A stretch of DNA of 64,000 bases from Bradyrhizobiaceae bacterium (GCA_947475225.1 CANJMQ010000001.1:62001-126000), one strand, 5' to 3'; shown: positions 43,078-52,053, counted from the first letter of the stretch. Numbers and translations: made by a program. Notes: a model not told the origin generated them from the letters alone.

Positions 43078-44340
43078 ATGTCAGCCCATGACCATGACCT
43101 GACCCAGCTCGATTCCCGGATCGTAGCTTCTGCTGCCGAAGGCTGCGAGGAGTCAAAGCTCCTGCTCAGTCGCCGTGCTGCTCTCGGCCTCTCGGCGGGC
43201 TTTTTCACCTGGGCCTTCACGCCGCATCTGGCGGAGGCGAGTTCCTCGGACCCGCGTCTCCTCATCGTCTTGCTCCGTGGTGGCATGGACGGATTGAACG
43301 TGGCTGTACCGATCGGAGATCCGCAGTATGCCAAACTGCGCGGAAGGCTCGCGCTGGTGAAGGAGAACCTTCTTCCCCTCAATAGCTATTTTTACCTGCA
43401 TCCCTCCTTGGCCTTCTTCAAGACGCTCTATAACGCCGGTCAGGCCACCATTGTTCATGCCGTTGCACCGCCAATGAAGAACCGGTCGCACTTCGAATGC
43501 CAACGTAATCTGGAAAATGGAACGCCTGGGGACAAGGAGGACCGCACGACAGGTGGCTGGTTGAACCGCCTGCTCTCCAAACTCACCCCAGCGGACAGGG
43601 TGAAAGCGGGTGCGCTTCAGATCGGCCCAACACCTCTCATACTGCAGGGAACCGAAAAGGTCTTGTCATGGAGCCCCACCCTGTGGCCGAGGCCGGCAGG
43701 TTTCGACACCTCGCTTCTGAACCTCTACAAATCAACGGACTCTGCGCTCTATGATCTGCTGTTGAAGGGTATCACTGCCAACAGCCTGGCAACTTCGACC
43801 TCGGGTCCAGCGCTTTCACCGGACGCCTCAAGCCTGCAGCTGTCTTTCAGGGGTGCAGCAAAGCTGTTGGGAGCGCCAAGCGGAGCCCCGCGCATCGCCG
43901 TGCTCAACGTCGAGGGATGGGACACCCATGTTGGGCAGCCGCAGGCACTGGCTGCCAACCTGAACAATCTCGATAAGTCCCTGTCGGACTTCACCGCAAT
44001 CGCCAAGAACTCCGGCTACTGGAACGACACCGTGGTGCTCTGCGTCACGGAGTTTGGTCGAACAGCAAAGGGCAACAGCGACAATGGTACGGACCACGGC
44101 GTGGGTACTGTCGCGATGCTTGCCGGCGGAGCGGTGAAAGGCGGCAAAGTCGTCGCGAATTGGCCCGGGCTGAGCAATCTCTACGATGGGCGTGACCTGC
44201 GGCCGACATATGATCTTCGCCAAGTTTTCAAGAGCGTCATCAGATCTCACCTCGGCGTACAAGACAAGAAGATCCTCGATGAAGTTGTTTTCCCCGGCAG
44301 TTCGTTGATATCCGCCCTGCCCGAACTCATCAGGACTTAG
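43078..44340 (+). CDS. DUF1501 family protein, probably Tat-exported
   Basis: 420 residues. A Tat-type signal near the N-terminus (SRRAALGLSAGFFTWAFTPHLAEA) is preceded by about 35 residues, longer than usual. The mature part starts LLIVLLRGGMDGLNVAVPIGD and has NVEGWDTHVGQPQALAANL, VVLCVTEFGRTAKGNSDNGTDHGVGTVAMLAGG, the alkaline-phosphatase/sulfatase-like pattern of DUF1501. Export through Tat implies folding with a cofactor in the cytoplasm. Pairs with the DUF1800 gene; together they may form an exported hydrolase or surface system. No terminator was found after it. Confidence 0.88.
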   Translation: MSAHDHDLTQLDSRIVASAAEGCEESKLLLSRRAALGLSAGFFTWAFTPHLAEASSSDPRLLIVLLRGGMDGLNVAVPIGDPQYAKLRGRLALVKENLLPLNSYFYLHPSLAFFKTLYNAGQATIVHAVAPPMKNRSHFECQRNLENGTPGDKEDRTTGGWLNRLLSKLTPADRVKAGALQIGPTPLILQGTEKVLSWSPTLWPRPAGFDTSLLNLYKSTDSALYDLLLKGITANSLATSTSGPALSPDASSLQLSFRGAAKLLGAPSGAPRIAVLNVEGWDTHVGQPQALAANLNNLDKSLSDFTAIAKNSGYWNDTVVLCVTEFGRTAKGNSDNGTDHGVGTVAMLAGGAVKGGKVVANWPGLSNLYDGRDLRPTYDLRQVFKSVIRSHLGVQDKKILDEVVFPGSSLISALPELIRT

Positions 44341-44426
44341 TCCCGGCGAGTCGCGGAAAATGGATCCGTCGTCTGGTGTGGCTTGCTGAAGGCGATGAGC
44401 ACGCGGCCTGAGCAAGCTGCGCATGC

Positions 44427-44858
44427 TCAGGCTGGGTAAATGACACCCTTCTTGACGACAATGTTGCCATAGAGCCTCGGCTCGCTTGAGGCCACGATGG
44501 CGAAGCAGGCCCTCACCTTGTTGTAGAAGGCGTCACCCACCAACGGCACGATCTTCTGCCTGGGCTCATGCTTCAGGAGGATCGTGGTGAAGTCCTCGAA
44601 CACCGGTTCCATGCACTTGGGGTCCATGTGGGCGGCGGGCCGCCACACGGCTTCCGGCACCATGTCATCGACCGGCATCACCGAGAGGATGGCATCGAGG
44701 ATGCGCGGCGCGCCATGCCCGTCCAGCCTCACGACGCGCTTGCCATGCTCCTCGGCCGGATAATTGCCGTCGACGATGGCGATCTCGTCGCCATGTCCCA
44801 TGGCCCGTAACACGCGCAGGAGATCGGGGCTCAGAAGCGGATCAATACCCTTGAGCAT
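44427..44858 (-). CDS. fucU: RbsD/FucU family sugar mutarotase
   Basis: 143 residues from MLKGIDPLLSPDLLRVLRAMGHGDEIAIVDGNYPAEEHG, with a strong SD (AAGGAGA). The track ORF starts 112 codons earlier in another gene and is wrong. The DGNYPA motif, PVDDMVPEAVWRP, and the C-terminal YGNIVVKKGVIYP match FucU (L-fucose mutarotase) more than RbsD. It interconverts anomers so the sugar entering from the importer matches downstream enzymes. Its ATG shares a base with the ROK regulator stop. Confidence 0.9.
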   Translation of the reverse strand: MLKGIDPLLSPDLLRVLRAMGHGDEIAIVDGNYPAEEHGKRVVRLDGHGAPRILDAILSVMPVDDMVPEAVWRPAAHMDPKCMEPVFEDFTTILLKHEPRQKIVPLVGDAFYNKVRACFAIVASSEPRLYGNIVVKKGVIYPA

Positions 44859-46084
44859 CAGGCCTTCTCCTTGAACAAGACATTCCGGTTGATGATGAAA
44901 TTGTCGAACAGGGGCAGGCTCGCGGCACCAAGCGCGCGTGCATCCGCCCCGATGGTGCCCTCGAGGATGGGGAAGTCCGCAAGTCCCTGGCGGTCGACGT
45001 GCGCAAGAGCCTGCTGAACTTCTTCTACGAAGCGGGCCCGTACCTGTAACGGCACGGCGCCATCGATGATGATCGCCGAACAATCGAGAACGGCCATCAC
45101 GCCTGATGCAGCCGTCGCAACGTTGATGGCGGCACGGGTGAGCCAGCGGTCGAGCGCCGGTCCCGCACCACGCCACTCGTTGAGATCCCGCCACAGCAGT
45201 TCCGGATCACCGCCCTCGCGCTGGATGTCGCGCTCAAGCGAAGCGAGCGAAGTCGAATGCACCAATTGTTCGGATCGCCGTTGTTCCGAAGTCACCGGGA
45301 ACGAGGCCAGGGCGCCGGCATTGCCATGGCGGCCCAGATACAGGCTGCCGTTCAGCACAACCCCGCCACCGATGAAGTAACCGAGATAGAAATAGGCGAA
45401 ATCCTGCAGGTCACGGCCGCGCCCGAACAGCAGTTCGGCCGCGCATGCTGCAGACGCATCGTTGCAGAAATGAATGGGCCAGGTGAAACGCGTGGCAATT
45501 TCCGCCTGCAGGTCGAAGTCCTTCCAGGCCATCAGCACGTCGGCGGATGCGCCCACATCCTCCGCCCAGTTCCAGAGCTGGAAGGGCGCAGCAATTCCCA
45601 TGCCGCTGATCCGCCCGCGCTGCTCGGAGGTAAGCCCCGAGACAAGCTCCTCCACCCCCGACGTCACAAACCCAATCATCTCTGCAGGGGATGGAAAGGT
45701 GTAGGGCCGGTGGATGGTGTGGCGCACATGGCCGGCAAGGTCGACCAGCATCAGGTCGCCCGAGCGCCGCCCCACCTTCAGCCCGATCGAGAAGGCGCCG
45801 TTGGGATCGAGTTCGAAAGGGACCAGCGGCTGGCCCACCTTGCCGCGTTGCGGGGTGCGCCGCTTCAACAGCCCGTCCGCCTCAAGCTGGCGCACAATCA
45901 CCGAAACAGTCTGCGCCGACAGGCCAGTGAGCCGCGCCATCTCGGCCTTCGGCAGCTGGCCGTGAAGCCGCACGAGGGACAGGATGAGGCGCTCATTGTA
46001 GAGCCGGACCCCCGTCTGCGTGGTGCCGCGCGAAAGCTCGGGGTAACTGTCCCCGCGCGTGCCGCTGGCCCATTCGATCGACAT
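44858..46084 (-). CDS. ROK/NagC-family transcriptional regulator (FrcR-like)
   Basis: About 408 residues from MSIEWASGTRGDSYPEL; the tracked start adds 20 residues. N-terminal winged HTH (LPKAEMARLTGLSAQTVSVIVRQLEADGLLKR), then an ROK sugar-kinase-like domain (IGLKVGRRSGDLMLVDLAGHV; CNDASAACAAELLFG; FIGGGVVLNGSLYLGRHGNAGA), where the zinc-binding CxCGxxGC typical of kinases is missing, consistent with a regulator. Divergent from frcB, as FrcR is from frcBCAK in Sinorhizobium (family knowledge). Likely repressor relieved by the imported sugar. Confidence 0.88.
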   Translation of the reverse strand: MSIEWASGTRGDSYPELSRGTTQTGVRLYNERLILSLVRLHGQLPKAEMARLTGLSAQTVSVIVRQLEADGLLKRRTPQRGKVGQPLVPFELDPNGAFSIGLKVGRRSGDLMLVDLAGHVRHTIHRPYTFPSPAEMIGFVTSGVEELVSGLTSEQRGRISGMGIAAPFQLWNWAEDVGASADVLMAWKDFDLQAEIATRFTWPIHFCNDASAACAAELLFGRGRDLQDFAYFYLGYFIGGGVVLNGSLYLGRHGNAGALASFPVTSEQRRSEQLVHSTSLASLERDIQREGGDPELLWRDLNEWRGAGPALDRWLTRAAINVATAASGVMAVLDCSAIIIDGAVPLQVRARFVEEVQQALAHVDRQGLADFPILEGTIGADARALGAASLPLFDNFIINRNVLFKEKA

Positions 46085-46137
46085 TGCAGCCCCGTTCCCT
46101 ATGCAGTCGGAGCACAGATTTCCAGCAGCCCGGGAGA

Positions 46138-46200
46138 CTGTCAATCAATAAATCATTCCGGTTTACTTATTGACAGATGTCAATTTTTGAGTTGAGAATG
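46138..46200 (+). promoter_or_regulatory. frcB promoter with candidate ROK-regulator operator
   Basis: CTGTCAAT (46138-46145) and ATTGACAG (46169-46176) form a perfect 8-bp inverted repeat. The second arm overlaps a consensus -35 TTGACA (46170-46175), with a weak -10 TGAGAA 17 bp later. A third TGTCAAT half-site follows (46179-46185). Confidence 0.5.
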
Positions 46201-46305
46201 GCCTCATGTGCAGGAGTGTGGACACACATTCCCCTCCCGCACCACTCGTAGCGTAACGTCACCTAACCCCTTGATTGGGCTAAAACAAACTGATGGGAGG
46301 CCTAT

Positions 46306-47325
46306 GTGAAGACCCTTTTCAAAGCTGCTCTGCTCGGCGCTGCGGCGACCGTTGCCTTCGCCGTCACCCCCGCTTTCGCGGCTGATGGCGTCTGCCTGAT
46401 CACCAAGAACAACACCAACCCCTTCTTCGTGAAGATGAAGGAAGGTGCGGAAGCCAAGGCCAAGGAACTCGGCCTTGAATTCCAGGCCTTCGCCGGCGTG
46501 GTTGACGGCGATGCCGGCCCGCAGATCGAAGCCATCGAAAACTGCGTCGCCTCGGGCGCCAAGGGCATCCTGATCACCGCGTCGAACGACTCGGTCATCC
46601 CCGCCCTCAAGGAAGCCCGCGGCAAGGGCCTGCTCGTCATCGCCCTCGACACGCCGATCGGTGATGCCGACGCCGCCGACTCGACCTTCGCCACCGACAA
46701 CTTCGAGGCCGGCGTGCTCATCGGCAAGTGGGCCAAGGCCCAGCTCGGCGACAAGGCCGCCACCGCAAAGATCGGCATGCTGGACATCAACAAGGACAAC
46801 ATCTCGGTCGATGTGCTCCGTGACACCGGCTTCCTCACCGGCTTCGGCATCGAGGTTCCGGACGGCAAGGTGCTCGGCTCCGAGAAGGACGCCCGCGTGA
46901 TCGGCCACGAAACCTCGAACGCCAATCCTGAAGGCGGCCTCAAGGCAGCAGAAAACCTGCTCGCCAAGGACCCGGACATGAACGTGATCTACACGATCAA
47001 CGAGCCGGCCGCCGAAGGCGCCTACCAGGCCATGAAGGCCGCGGGCAAGGAAAACCAGGCGCTCATCGTGTCGGTCGACGGCGGCTGCCCCGGCGTGCAG
47101 AACGTCAAGGGCGGCGTGATCGGCGCCACCTCCATGCAGTTCCCGCTGCTCATGGCGTCCAAGGGTGTCGAAGCCGTTGCCGCCTTCGCCAAGGACGGCT
47201 CCAAGCCGAAGAACTCTGACGGCCTGACCTTCTTCAACACGGGCGTGCAGCTCATCACCGACAAGCCGGTTGATGGCCTCGATGCCAAGACCTCGGAAGA
47301 GGGCCTGAAGATCTGCTGGGGTTGA
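46306..47325 (+). CDS. frcB: Sugar ABC transporter substrate-binding protein (FrcB-like)
   Basis: 339 residues. Signal peptide MKTLFKAALLGAAATVAFAVTPAFA, then CLITKNNTNPFFVKMKEGAEAKA, characteristic of the fructose/ribose-type cluster, and VSVDGGCPGVQNVKGGVIGATSMQFP near the C-terminus, ending LKICWG as in FrcB. It starts with GTG after GGGAGG; an out-of-frame ATG two bases earlier meets TGA at once. Periplasmic. Sugar specificity is inferred from resemblance to FrcB (fructose, mannose, ribose); the neighbouring FucU and fucose-type dehydrogenase point to other hexoses. Confidence 0.88.
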   Translation: MKTLFKAALLGAAATVAFAVTPAFAADGVCLITKNNTNPFFVKMKEGAEAKAKELGLEFQAFAGVVDGDAGPQIEAIENCVASGAKGILITASNDSVIPALKEARGKGLLVIALDTPIGDADAADSTFATDNFEAGVLIGKWAKAQLGDKAATAKIGMLDINKDNISVDVLRDTGFLTGFGIEVPDGKVLGSEKDARVIGHETSNANPEGGLKAAENLLAKDPDMNVIYTINEPAAEGAYQAMKAAGKENQALIVSVDGGCPGVQNVKGGVIGATSMQFPLLMASKGVEAVAAFAKDGSKPKNSDGLTFFNTGVQLITDKPVDGLDAKTSEEGLKICWG

Positions 47326-47355
47326 TCCCACACGGATTTTGTGAGTTGAACAACG

Positions 47356-47383
47356 TGAGGGGCGGCCGTAACGTCGCCCCTCA
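47356..47383 (+). other. Intercistronic stem-loop after frcB
   Basis: TGAGGGGCG (47356-47364) and CGCCCCTCA (47375-47383) form a perfect 9-bp stem with a 10-base loop, with no T-run. Such stem-loops commonly protect the abundant binding-protein message from 3' decay and lower expression of the permease. Confidence 0.7.
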
Positions 47384-47430
47384 TACAAGATGCGGGGCTC
47401 GCACCCGTGCGCTATCACCGGGGCAGAAAC

Positions 47431-48516
47431 ATGAGCGACAGCGGTCAGCCGACCAAGACCCTTTCTGATTACGAGGCGACGCTCACCAAGGCTGACAGTT
47501 CTGTGGCCTCATTCGAGCACGAGCACCTCAGCGGCTTGCAGAAGCTTCGCATTTTCCTGCAGGCCTACCCCGTGGCGGTTCCAGTCTTCGTTCTCATCCT
47601 GTCGATCTTCCTCTTCGGGTTTACCACGGATGGAAAGATCCTGCAGCCCGGCAATCTCTCCACCATCCTGAAGCAGATCACGCCGATCGGCATCGTCGCC
47701 ATCGCGCAGACCATCATCATCCTCACCGCTGGCATCGATCTTTCGATCGGCGCCATCATGGTGCTGTCTTCGATCATCATGGGCAAACTCGCGGTCCAGA
47801 CGGGCGTTCCCGCCCCCGCAGCAATTGCCATCGGCTGCTTCGCCGGCGGCGTCATGGGCTATTTCAATGGATTCCTTGTTACCAGACTGCGGCTGCCGCC
47901 GTTCATCGTGACGCTGGGCACACTCTACATCTTCCAGGCCTTGAAGCTTTGGTATTCAGGATCGGAATCGATCCGCAACGTCGATACCGAGGCGACTGCA
48001 CCGCTCTTGATCTGGTTCGGCAAGGTCATGTCCGTGGCCGGTTTCCAGATTCTCTATGGTACCGTTGCCTTCCTGCTGCTCGCCTGGCTGATGAGCTATG
48101 TGCTCCGCCACACCGCCTGGGGCAGGCATGTCTATGCGGTCGGCGACGACCTGAATGGCGCCATGCTGTCGGGCGTCCAGACCGACAAGGTGCTGCGCTC
48201 CGTCTACTCCGTGGCGGGCGTCATCGCCGCTTTCGCCGGCCTCGTTCTCATTGGCCGCGTCGGCGGCACGGTCACGCCGCTTGCGGGTGAAACTGCCAAT
48301 CTCGACTCCATCACTGCCGTGGTGATCGGCGGCACCTCGCTCTTTGGTGGCCGCGGCACCATCGTAGGCTCGGTGCTGGGTGCCATCATCGTCGGTGTGT
48401 TCCGCTTTGGCCTGTCGCTGTCACGTGTTGACGTGCTCTGGCAGGACTTCACGGTCGGTATCCTGATCATCGCCGCCGTCGCCATCGACCAGTGGATCCG
48501 CAAGGCTTCGGCCTGA
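47431..48516 (+). CDS. frcC: Sugar ABC transporter permease (FrcC-like)
   Basis: About 361 residues from MSDSGQPTKTLSDYEAT (SD CGGGGCAG). A long cytoplasmic N-terminus precedes about nine hydrophobic segments; the carbohydrate-uptake (CUT2) permease signature includes ILTAGIDLSIGAIMVLSSIIMG, LPPFIVTLGTLYIFQALKLWYS and AVVIGGTSLFGGRGTIVGSVLGAI. Single permease forming a homodimer in CUT2 systems. Second gene of frcB-frcC-frcA. Confidence 0.9.
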   Translation: MSDSGQPTKTLSDYEATLTKADSSVASFEHEHLSGLQKLRIFLQAYPVAVPVFVLILSIFLFGFTTDGKILQPGNLSTILKQITPIGIVAIAQTIIILTAGIDLSIGAIMVLSSIIMGKLAVQTGVPAPAAIAIGCFAGGVMGYFNGFLVTRLRLPPFIVTLGTLYIFQALKLWYSGSESIRNVDTEATAPLLIWFGKVMSVAGFQILYGTVAFLLLAWLMSYVLRHTAWGRHVYAVGDDLNGAMLSGVQTDKVLRSVYSVAGVIAAFAGLVLIGRVGGTVTPLAGETANLDSITAVVIGGTSLFGGRGTIVGSVLGAIIVGVFRFGLSLSRVDVLWQDFTVGILIIAAVAIDQWIRKASA

Positions 48517-48556
48517 GACTTCCAACACGTCAACGCTTCAACCACGGGCACCCGCC

Positions 48557-49345
48557 ATGACCACCACCGTCGAACCAATCCTCACGACGCGCAACCTGGT
48601 GAAGCGCTATGGCCGAGTCACTGCACTCGATCACTGCGACTTCGACCTGTATCCCGGCGAAATTCTCGCGGTGATCGGCGACAACGGGGCGGGCAAGTCC
48701 ACTCTCATCAAGGCCATCTGCGGCGCGGTAACGCCGGACGAGGGTGAGATCACGCTGGACGGCAAGCCCGTTCACTTCCGCTCTCCCCTCGAGGCGCGCA
48801 ATGCCGGAATCGAGACCGTCTATCAGAACCTCGCGCTGTCGCCCGCCCTGTCGATTGCCGACAACATGTTCATGGGCCGTGAAATCCGCAAACCGGGCTT
48901 TCTCGGCAGCGTGCTGAAGAAACTCGATCACAAGGCGATGGAGAAGATGGCTCGTGACAAGCTCACCGAACTGGGCCTCATGACCATCCAGAATATCAGC
49001 CAGGCCGTTGAAACCCTGTCCGGCGGTCAGCGCCAGGGCGTGGCCGTGGCACGTGCCGCCGCCTTCGGCTCCAAGGTCGTCATCATGGACGAGCCGACGG
49101 CTGCATTGGGTGTCAAGGAATCGCGCCGCGTGCTGGAACTGATCCTCGACGTGAAGCGCCGTGGCCTGCCCATTGTTCTGATCTCGCACAACATGCCGCA
49201 TGTCTTTGAAGTGGCGGATCGCATCCACATCCACCGCCTCGGCAAGCGCCTGTGCGTGATCAATCCCAAGGATTTCACCATGTCGGATGCCGTCGCCTTC
49301 ATGACCGGCGCCAAGACGCCGCCGCCGGAATTGATGGCGGCTTGA
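48557..49345 (+). CDS. frcA: Sugar ABC transporter ATP-binding protein (FrcA-like)
   Basis: 262 residues, a single ABC domain: Walker A GDNGAGKSTLIKAICG, Q-loop VYQNLALSP, signature LSGGQRQGVAVARAAA, Walker B VVIMDEPTAALG and H-loop LISHNMPHV. Unlike ribose-type RbsA it has one ATPase domain, matching FrcA. It energises FrcBC import. A terminator follows. No frcK-like kinase is present downstream, unlike the Sinorhizobium operon, so the imported sugar may be oxidised rather than phosphorylated. Confidence 0.92.
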   Translation: MTTTVEPILTTRNLVKRYGRVTALDHCDFDLYPGEILAVIGDNGAGKSTLIKAICGAVTPDEGEITLDGKPVHFRSPLEARNAGIETVYQNLALSPALSIADNMFMGREIRKPGFLGSVLKKLDHKAMEKMARDKLTELGLMTIQNISQAVETLSGGQRQGVAVARAAAFGSKVVIMDEPTAALGVKESRRVLELILDVKRRGLPIVLISHNMPHVFEVADRIHIHRLGKRLCVINPKDFTMSDAVAFMTGAKTPPPELMAA

Positions 49346-49358
49346 TCGACCAGCAAAT

Positions 49359-49384
49359 GCCGCCTCAGCGCGGCGTTTTCTTTT
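49359..49384 (+). terminator. Rho-independent terminator after frcA
   Basis: GCCGC-CTCAGC-GCGGC followed by GTTTTCTTTT, starting 13 bases after the frcA stop and overlapping the 3' end of the convergent dehydrogenase gene. Confidence 0.7.
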
Positions 49385-50303
49385 CCTGGCTTCGCTTGTG
49401 CGCGGCGAGTGCCATCAATCGCCTGTCACGCCACGCGGTGGCGTCTGCCAGCTTGTTCCTTGGCACAACTGCCCGGCGCTCCACGTCAAGCGTGGTACCA
49501 ACAGAGTCTGGCCAAGGTGCTGACGCCGACTGGGTGTCGACGACGCCGCGGATGGTCTGGCTGTAACGCTGGAGATAGTCGGCAACTCCCTGCGGGGCGT
49601 TGAGGTCAATGGTCTCGATCGGTCCCATGAAACTCCAGCGCAATGCCAAGCCGTCCTTGATGGTCTTGTCGAGGTCTTCCGCCGTCACGAAGCCGCCGGC
49701 AATCAGGCGGAAGGCTTCATTCAGCAGGGCAAATTGTAGCCGATTGAGTATGAAGCCTTCAATTTCGCGCTTCACGGTGATAGGGGACATGCCGCAACTC
49801 ATCATGAAATCGCGGGTCCTCGCAACCACGTCGGGAGACGTGAATGCAGCGCCACACAACTCGACAATTGGTGCCAGATGCGGCGGGTTCAGCGGATGCG
49901 AGACGACACAGCGCTGACGCGACCCGAGCGCCGCAAAGATCACAGACGGCATGATCGCCGAGGTGGAACTGGAGATGATGGCATCGGCTGGCGCTAGCCG
50001 TTCCACCTCCGCGAAAAGCTGCTGTTTCGGCTCGGCGCGCTCGACGATGTTTTCCTGAATGAAGGCAACGCCTGACACGGCTTCAGCCAGTGTCGCTGCC
50101 CCCGTGATGCGGCTGCCAACCTCTGCGGCAGCGTCAATAAGTCCGGCCTCCTCCATCTCCGGCAGGGTTTTCGCGATGTGTGCCAGCGCCTTGTCGACCT
50201 GAGCGGAATCCTGGTCCCACAGCACCACGTCGTGGCCACCGCGGGCAAAAACCATTGCCCAGGACCGGCCGATCAATCCCGAGCCGAGGATTGCGGTCTT
50301 CAC
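49365..50303 (-). CDS. 3-hydroxyacyl-CoA dehydrogenase-like protein (lambda-crystallin/L-gulonate 3-dehydrogenase family)
   Basis: 312 residues. Rossmann motif AILGSGLIGRSWAMVFARGGHDVVLWD, the family SSSTSAIMPSV and VVSHPLNPPHLAPIVELC segment with the catalytic His, and a helical C-terminal domain (GFILNRLQFALLNEAFRLIAGG). It lacks the long C-terminal second domain of fatty-acid oxidation enzymes. In a sugar-acid operon an L-gulonate-3-dehydrogenase-like or other 3-hydroxyacid reaction is more likely than acyl-CoA oxidation. Starts with GTG overlapping the aldo/keto reductase stop (GTGA). Confidence 0.82.
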   Translation of the reverse strand: MKTAILGSGLIGRSWAMVFARGGHDVVLWDQDSAQVDKALAHIAKTLPEMEEAGLIDAAAEVGSRITGAATLAEAVSGVAFIQENIVERAEPKQQLFAEVERLAPADAIISSSTSAIMPSVIFAALGSRQRCVVSHPLNPPHLAPIVELCGAAFTSPDVVARTRDFMMSCGMSPITVKREIEGFILNRLQFALLNEAFRLIAGGFVTAEDLDKTIKDGLALRWSFMGPIETIDLNAPQGVADYLQRYSQTIRGVVDTQSASAPWPDSVGTTLDVERRAVVPRNKLADATAWRDRRLMALAAHKRSQEKKTPR

Positions 50304-51325
50304 CGCGGCACCGGGGCGTCGTTATGCAACAGGCCTGCGACCTTGAGGTCCTTCCACAGCGCCTTCGGAATCTTGGCATCAAGGGTCGCTACGTTGAGCA
50401 CCACCTCCTTGGGGCTCACGCCGCCGGGTATGACACTCACCACATTCTTGTGATGCATCGGGAAGCGCAGGGCTGCCTGTGCCAGCTTCACCTTGTGCTT
50501 CTTGCAGATTGCCTCGATCTTCGCCACGCGTTCGAGGATGGCCTTGGGCGCCGGATCATAATTGTACCACGCACCAGGCTTGGGGCCGGTTGCAAGGATG
50601 CCGGAGTTGTAGGGGCCGCCCAGAACGATGCCGATGCCGCGGTCCTCGCACAGCGGCAGGAAGGAGTTGAGTGATTCCTGTTCAAGCAGAGTGTAGCGGC
50701 CAGCCAGCAGGAAGATGTCGATATCGGCGTTCTTTGCCAGAATCTCGCAAACCTCCCATTCATTGACGCCAGCGCCATAGGCCTTGATCACCTTTTCGCT
50801 GCGCAGCTTTTCCAGCGCCTTGATGCCGCTTTTGAGAATGGTCTTCACATGCGCGTCACGTGCCGCCACTGTCTTGTGGTTGAAGACGTCGACATCGTGG
50901 ATGAAGATCACGTCGATCGAGTCGACGCCGAGACGCTCGAGTGAAAACTCGATCGAGCGCATGAATCCGTCATAGCTGTAATCATAGATTTCCCGGCGCG
51001 ATGGCGTGTCGAAGAACTTGCCGATGCCGGTGCGCTGCTTCGGGTCGCAGACTTCGAGCAGGCGGCCCACCTTGGTGGAGAGTACGTAATCCTTCCGCTT
51101 CTTGCCGAACAGGAAGCGGTTCAGCCGCGTTTCAGAGAGCCCGAGGCCATAGAGCGGTGCGGTGTCGTAATAGCGGATGCCCCCCGTCCACGCTGCTTCC
51201 AGAGTCTCCTGTGCCTCTTCAGGATCAGTTGCCCTGTAGAGGTTGCCGAGTGGTGCCGTGCCGAAACCCAGTTCGGTGAAGGAAATGGTTTCTCCCGACG
51301 GCGCCTTGAAATTGCGCTTCTTCAT
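50300..51325 (-). CDS. Aldo/keto reductase (D-threo-aldose/L-fucose 1-dehydrogenase type)
   Basis: 341 residues. (beta/alpha)8 NAD(P) enzyme: LGFGTAPLGNLYRATDPEEAQETLEAAW, catalytic YDTAPLYGLGLSETRLNRFL, FIHDVDVFNH, and IDIFLLAGRYTLLEQESLN in the middle; PLYGLGLSE and AGRYTLLEQ are typical of the D-threo-aldose 1-dehydrogenase group, which oxidises L-fucose and D-arabinose to lactones. The FucU-type mutarotase 6 kb away fits the same sugar. Overlaps its neighbours by four bases on both sides in gntR-akr-dehydrogenase. Confidence 0.85.
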   Translation of the reverse strand: MKKRNFKAPSGETISFTELGFGTAPLGNLYRATDPEEAQETLEAAWTGGIRYYDTAPLYGLGLSETRLNRFLFGKKRKDYVLSTKVGRLLEVCDPKQRTGIGKFFDTPSRREIYDYSYDGFMRSIEFSLERLGVDSIDVIFIHDVDVFNHKTVAARDAHVKTILKSGIKALEKLRSEKVIKAYGAGVNEWEVCEILAKNADIDIFLLAGRYTLLEQESLNSFLPLCEDRGIGIVLGGPYNSGILATGPKPGAWYNYDPAPKAILERVAKIEAICKKHKVKLAQAALRFPMHHKNVVSVIPGGVSPKEVVLNVATLDAKIPKALWKDLKVAGLLHNDAPVPR

Positions 51326-52053
51326 GTCTCAGGTCCTCCGGTGGTATTGAGATCAGCGAAAAGCTCCGGCCTTTCGCGTGCGAATGTTTCGAGTTCCGCC
51401 ATCACTGCCTCGAGGTGACCATACATTGCCCTTGCCGCTGAATCGCCGTCATGCGCTTCGAGGGCCGCCACGATCGCCTTGTGTTCGGACAGCGTCAATT
51501 CAAGGCGGCGGCGGCTGTTGAGCAGCTGCCGCACCCGGTCGAGGCCGAGGCGTGCGGTTTCCGTGGCATTCCGCACCCTCTCAAAGCCGAGGTGGTCCTG
51601 CAGCAGGGCATGGAACGCGAGGTCGAAGCCGTGGAAGCCCTTCAGGTCTTGAGCGTCAATGGCGGCCTTCTGGTAGCGCAGGCTGCTGGCGAGCTTGTCA
51701 ACAAGCTCCGCGGATGCAGTCGCCGCCAGCCTGCGCACCGTCTCCACTTCAAGGGCGCGGCGCAGGAACATGTTCTCGCGGGTGTCGGAAATCTTGATGA
51801 GTGCCACGCGCGAGCCGCTCTGCGGAATGATGTCGACCAGGCCCTCGGCGGCCAGCCGGTTCATCGCCTCGCCGACCGGAAAGCGTGACACGCCCATGCG
51901 GGCGGCGATGGCCTGCTTGTCGAGGAACTCACCCGGTTTCAGGTCCAACTGCACGATGGCTTCGCGCAGAGCAGCGTGAACGCGGGCGGTGGCGCCCGTG
52001 GCCGCAGATCGGCCCGGACTCAAGAAATCATAGGTGACGGCAGCCACTGGCAT
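51322..52053 (-). CDS. GntR-family regulator (FadR/FCD subfamily)
   Basis: 243 residues. Winged HTH (ATARVHAALREAIVQLDLKPGEFLDKQAIAARMGVSRFPVGEAMNRLAAEGLVDIIPQSGSRVALI) and an all-helical FCD ligand domain with metal-ligand-type His residues (GFDLAFHALLQDHLG; ALEAHDGDSAARAMYGHLEAVM). Such regulators respond to sugar acids or carboxylates. A perfect palindrome abuts its start codon, so no SD fits; the message may be leaderless and autoregulated. First gene of an operon with the aldo/keto reductase and dehydrogenase; divergent to uxaA. Confidence 0.9.
   Translation of the reverse strand: MPVAAVTYDFLSPGRSAATGATARVHAALREAIVQLDLKPGEFLDKQAIAARMGVSRFPVGEAMNRLAAEGLVDIIPQSGSRVALIKISDTRENMFLRRALEVETVRRLAATASAELVDKLASSLRYQKAAIDAQDLKGFHGFDLAFHALLQDHLGFERVRNATETARLGLDRVRQLLNSRRRLELTLSEHKAIVAALEAHDGDSAARAMYGHLEAVMAELETFARERPELFADLNTTGGPET

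Noticed and set aside
44427-45194. 255-aa version of the mutarotase ORF
   Set aside because: The first 112 codons lie in the ROK regulator gene in another frame; the real start at 44858 has an AAGGAGA SD.
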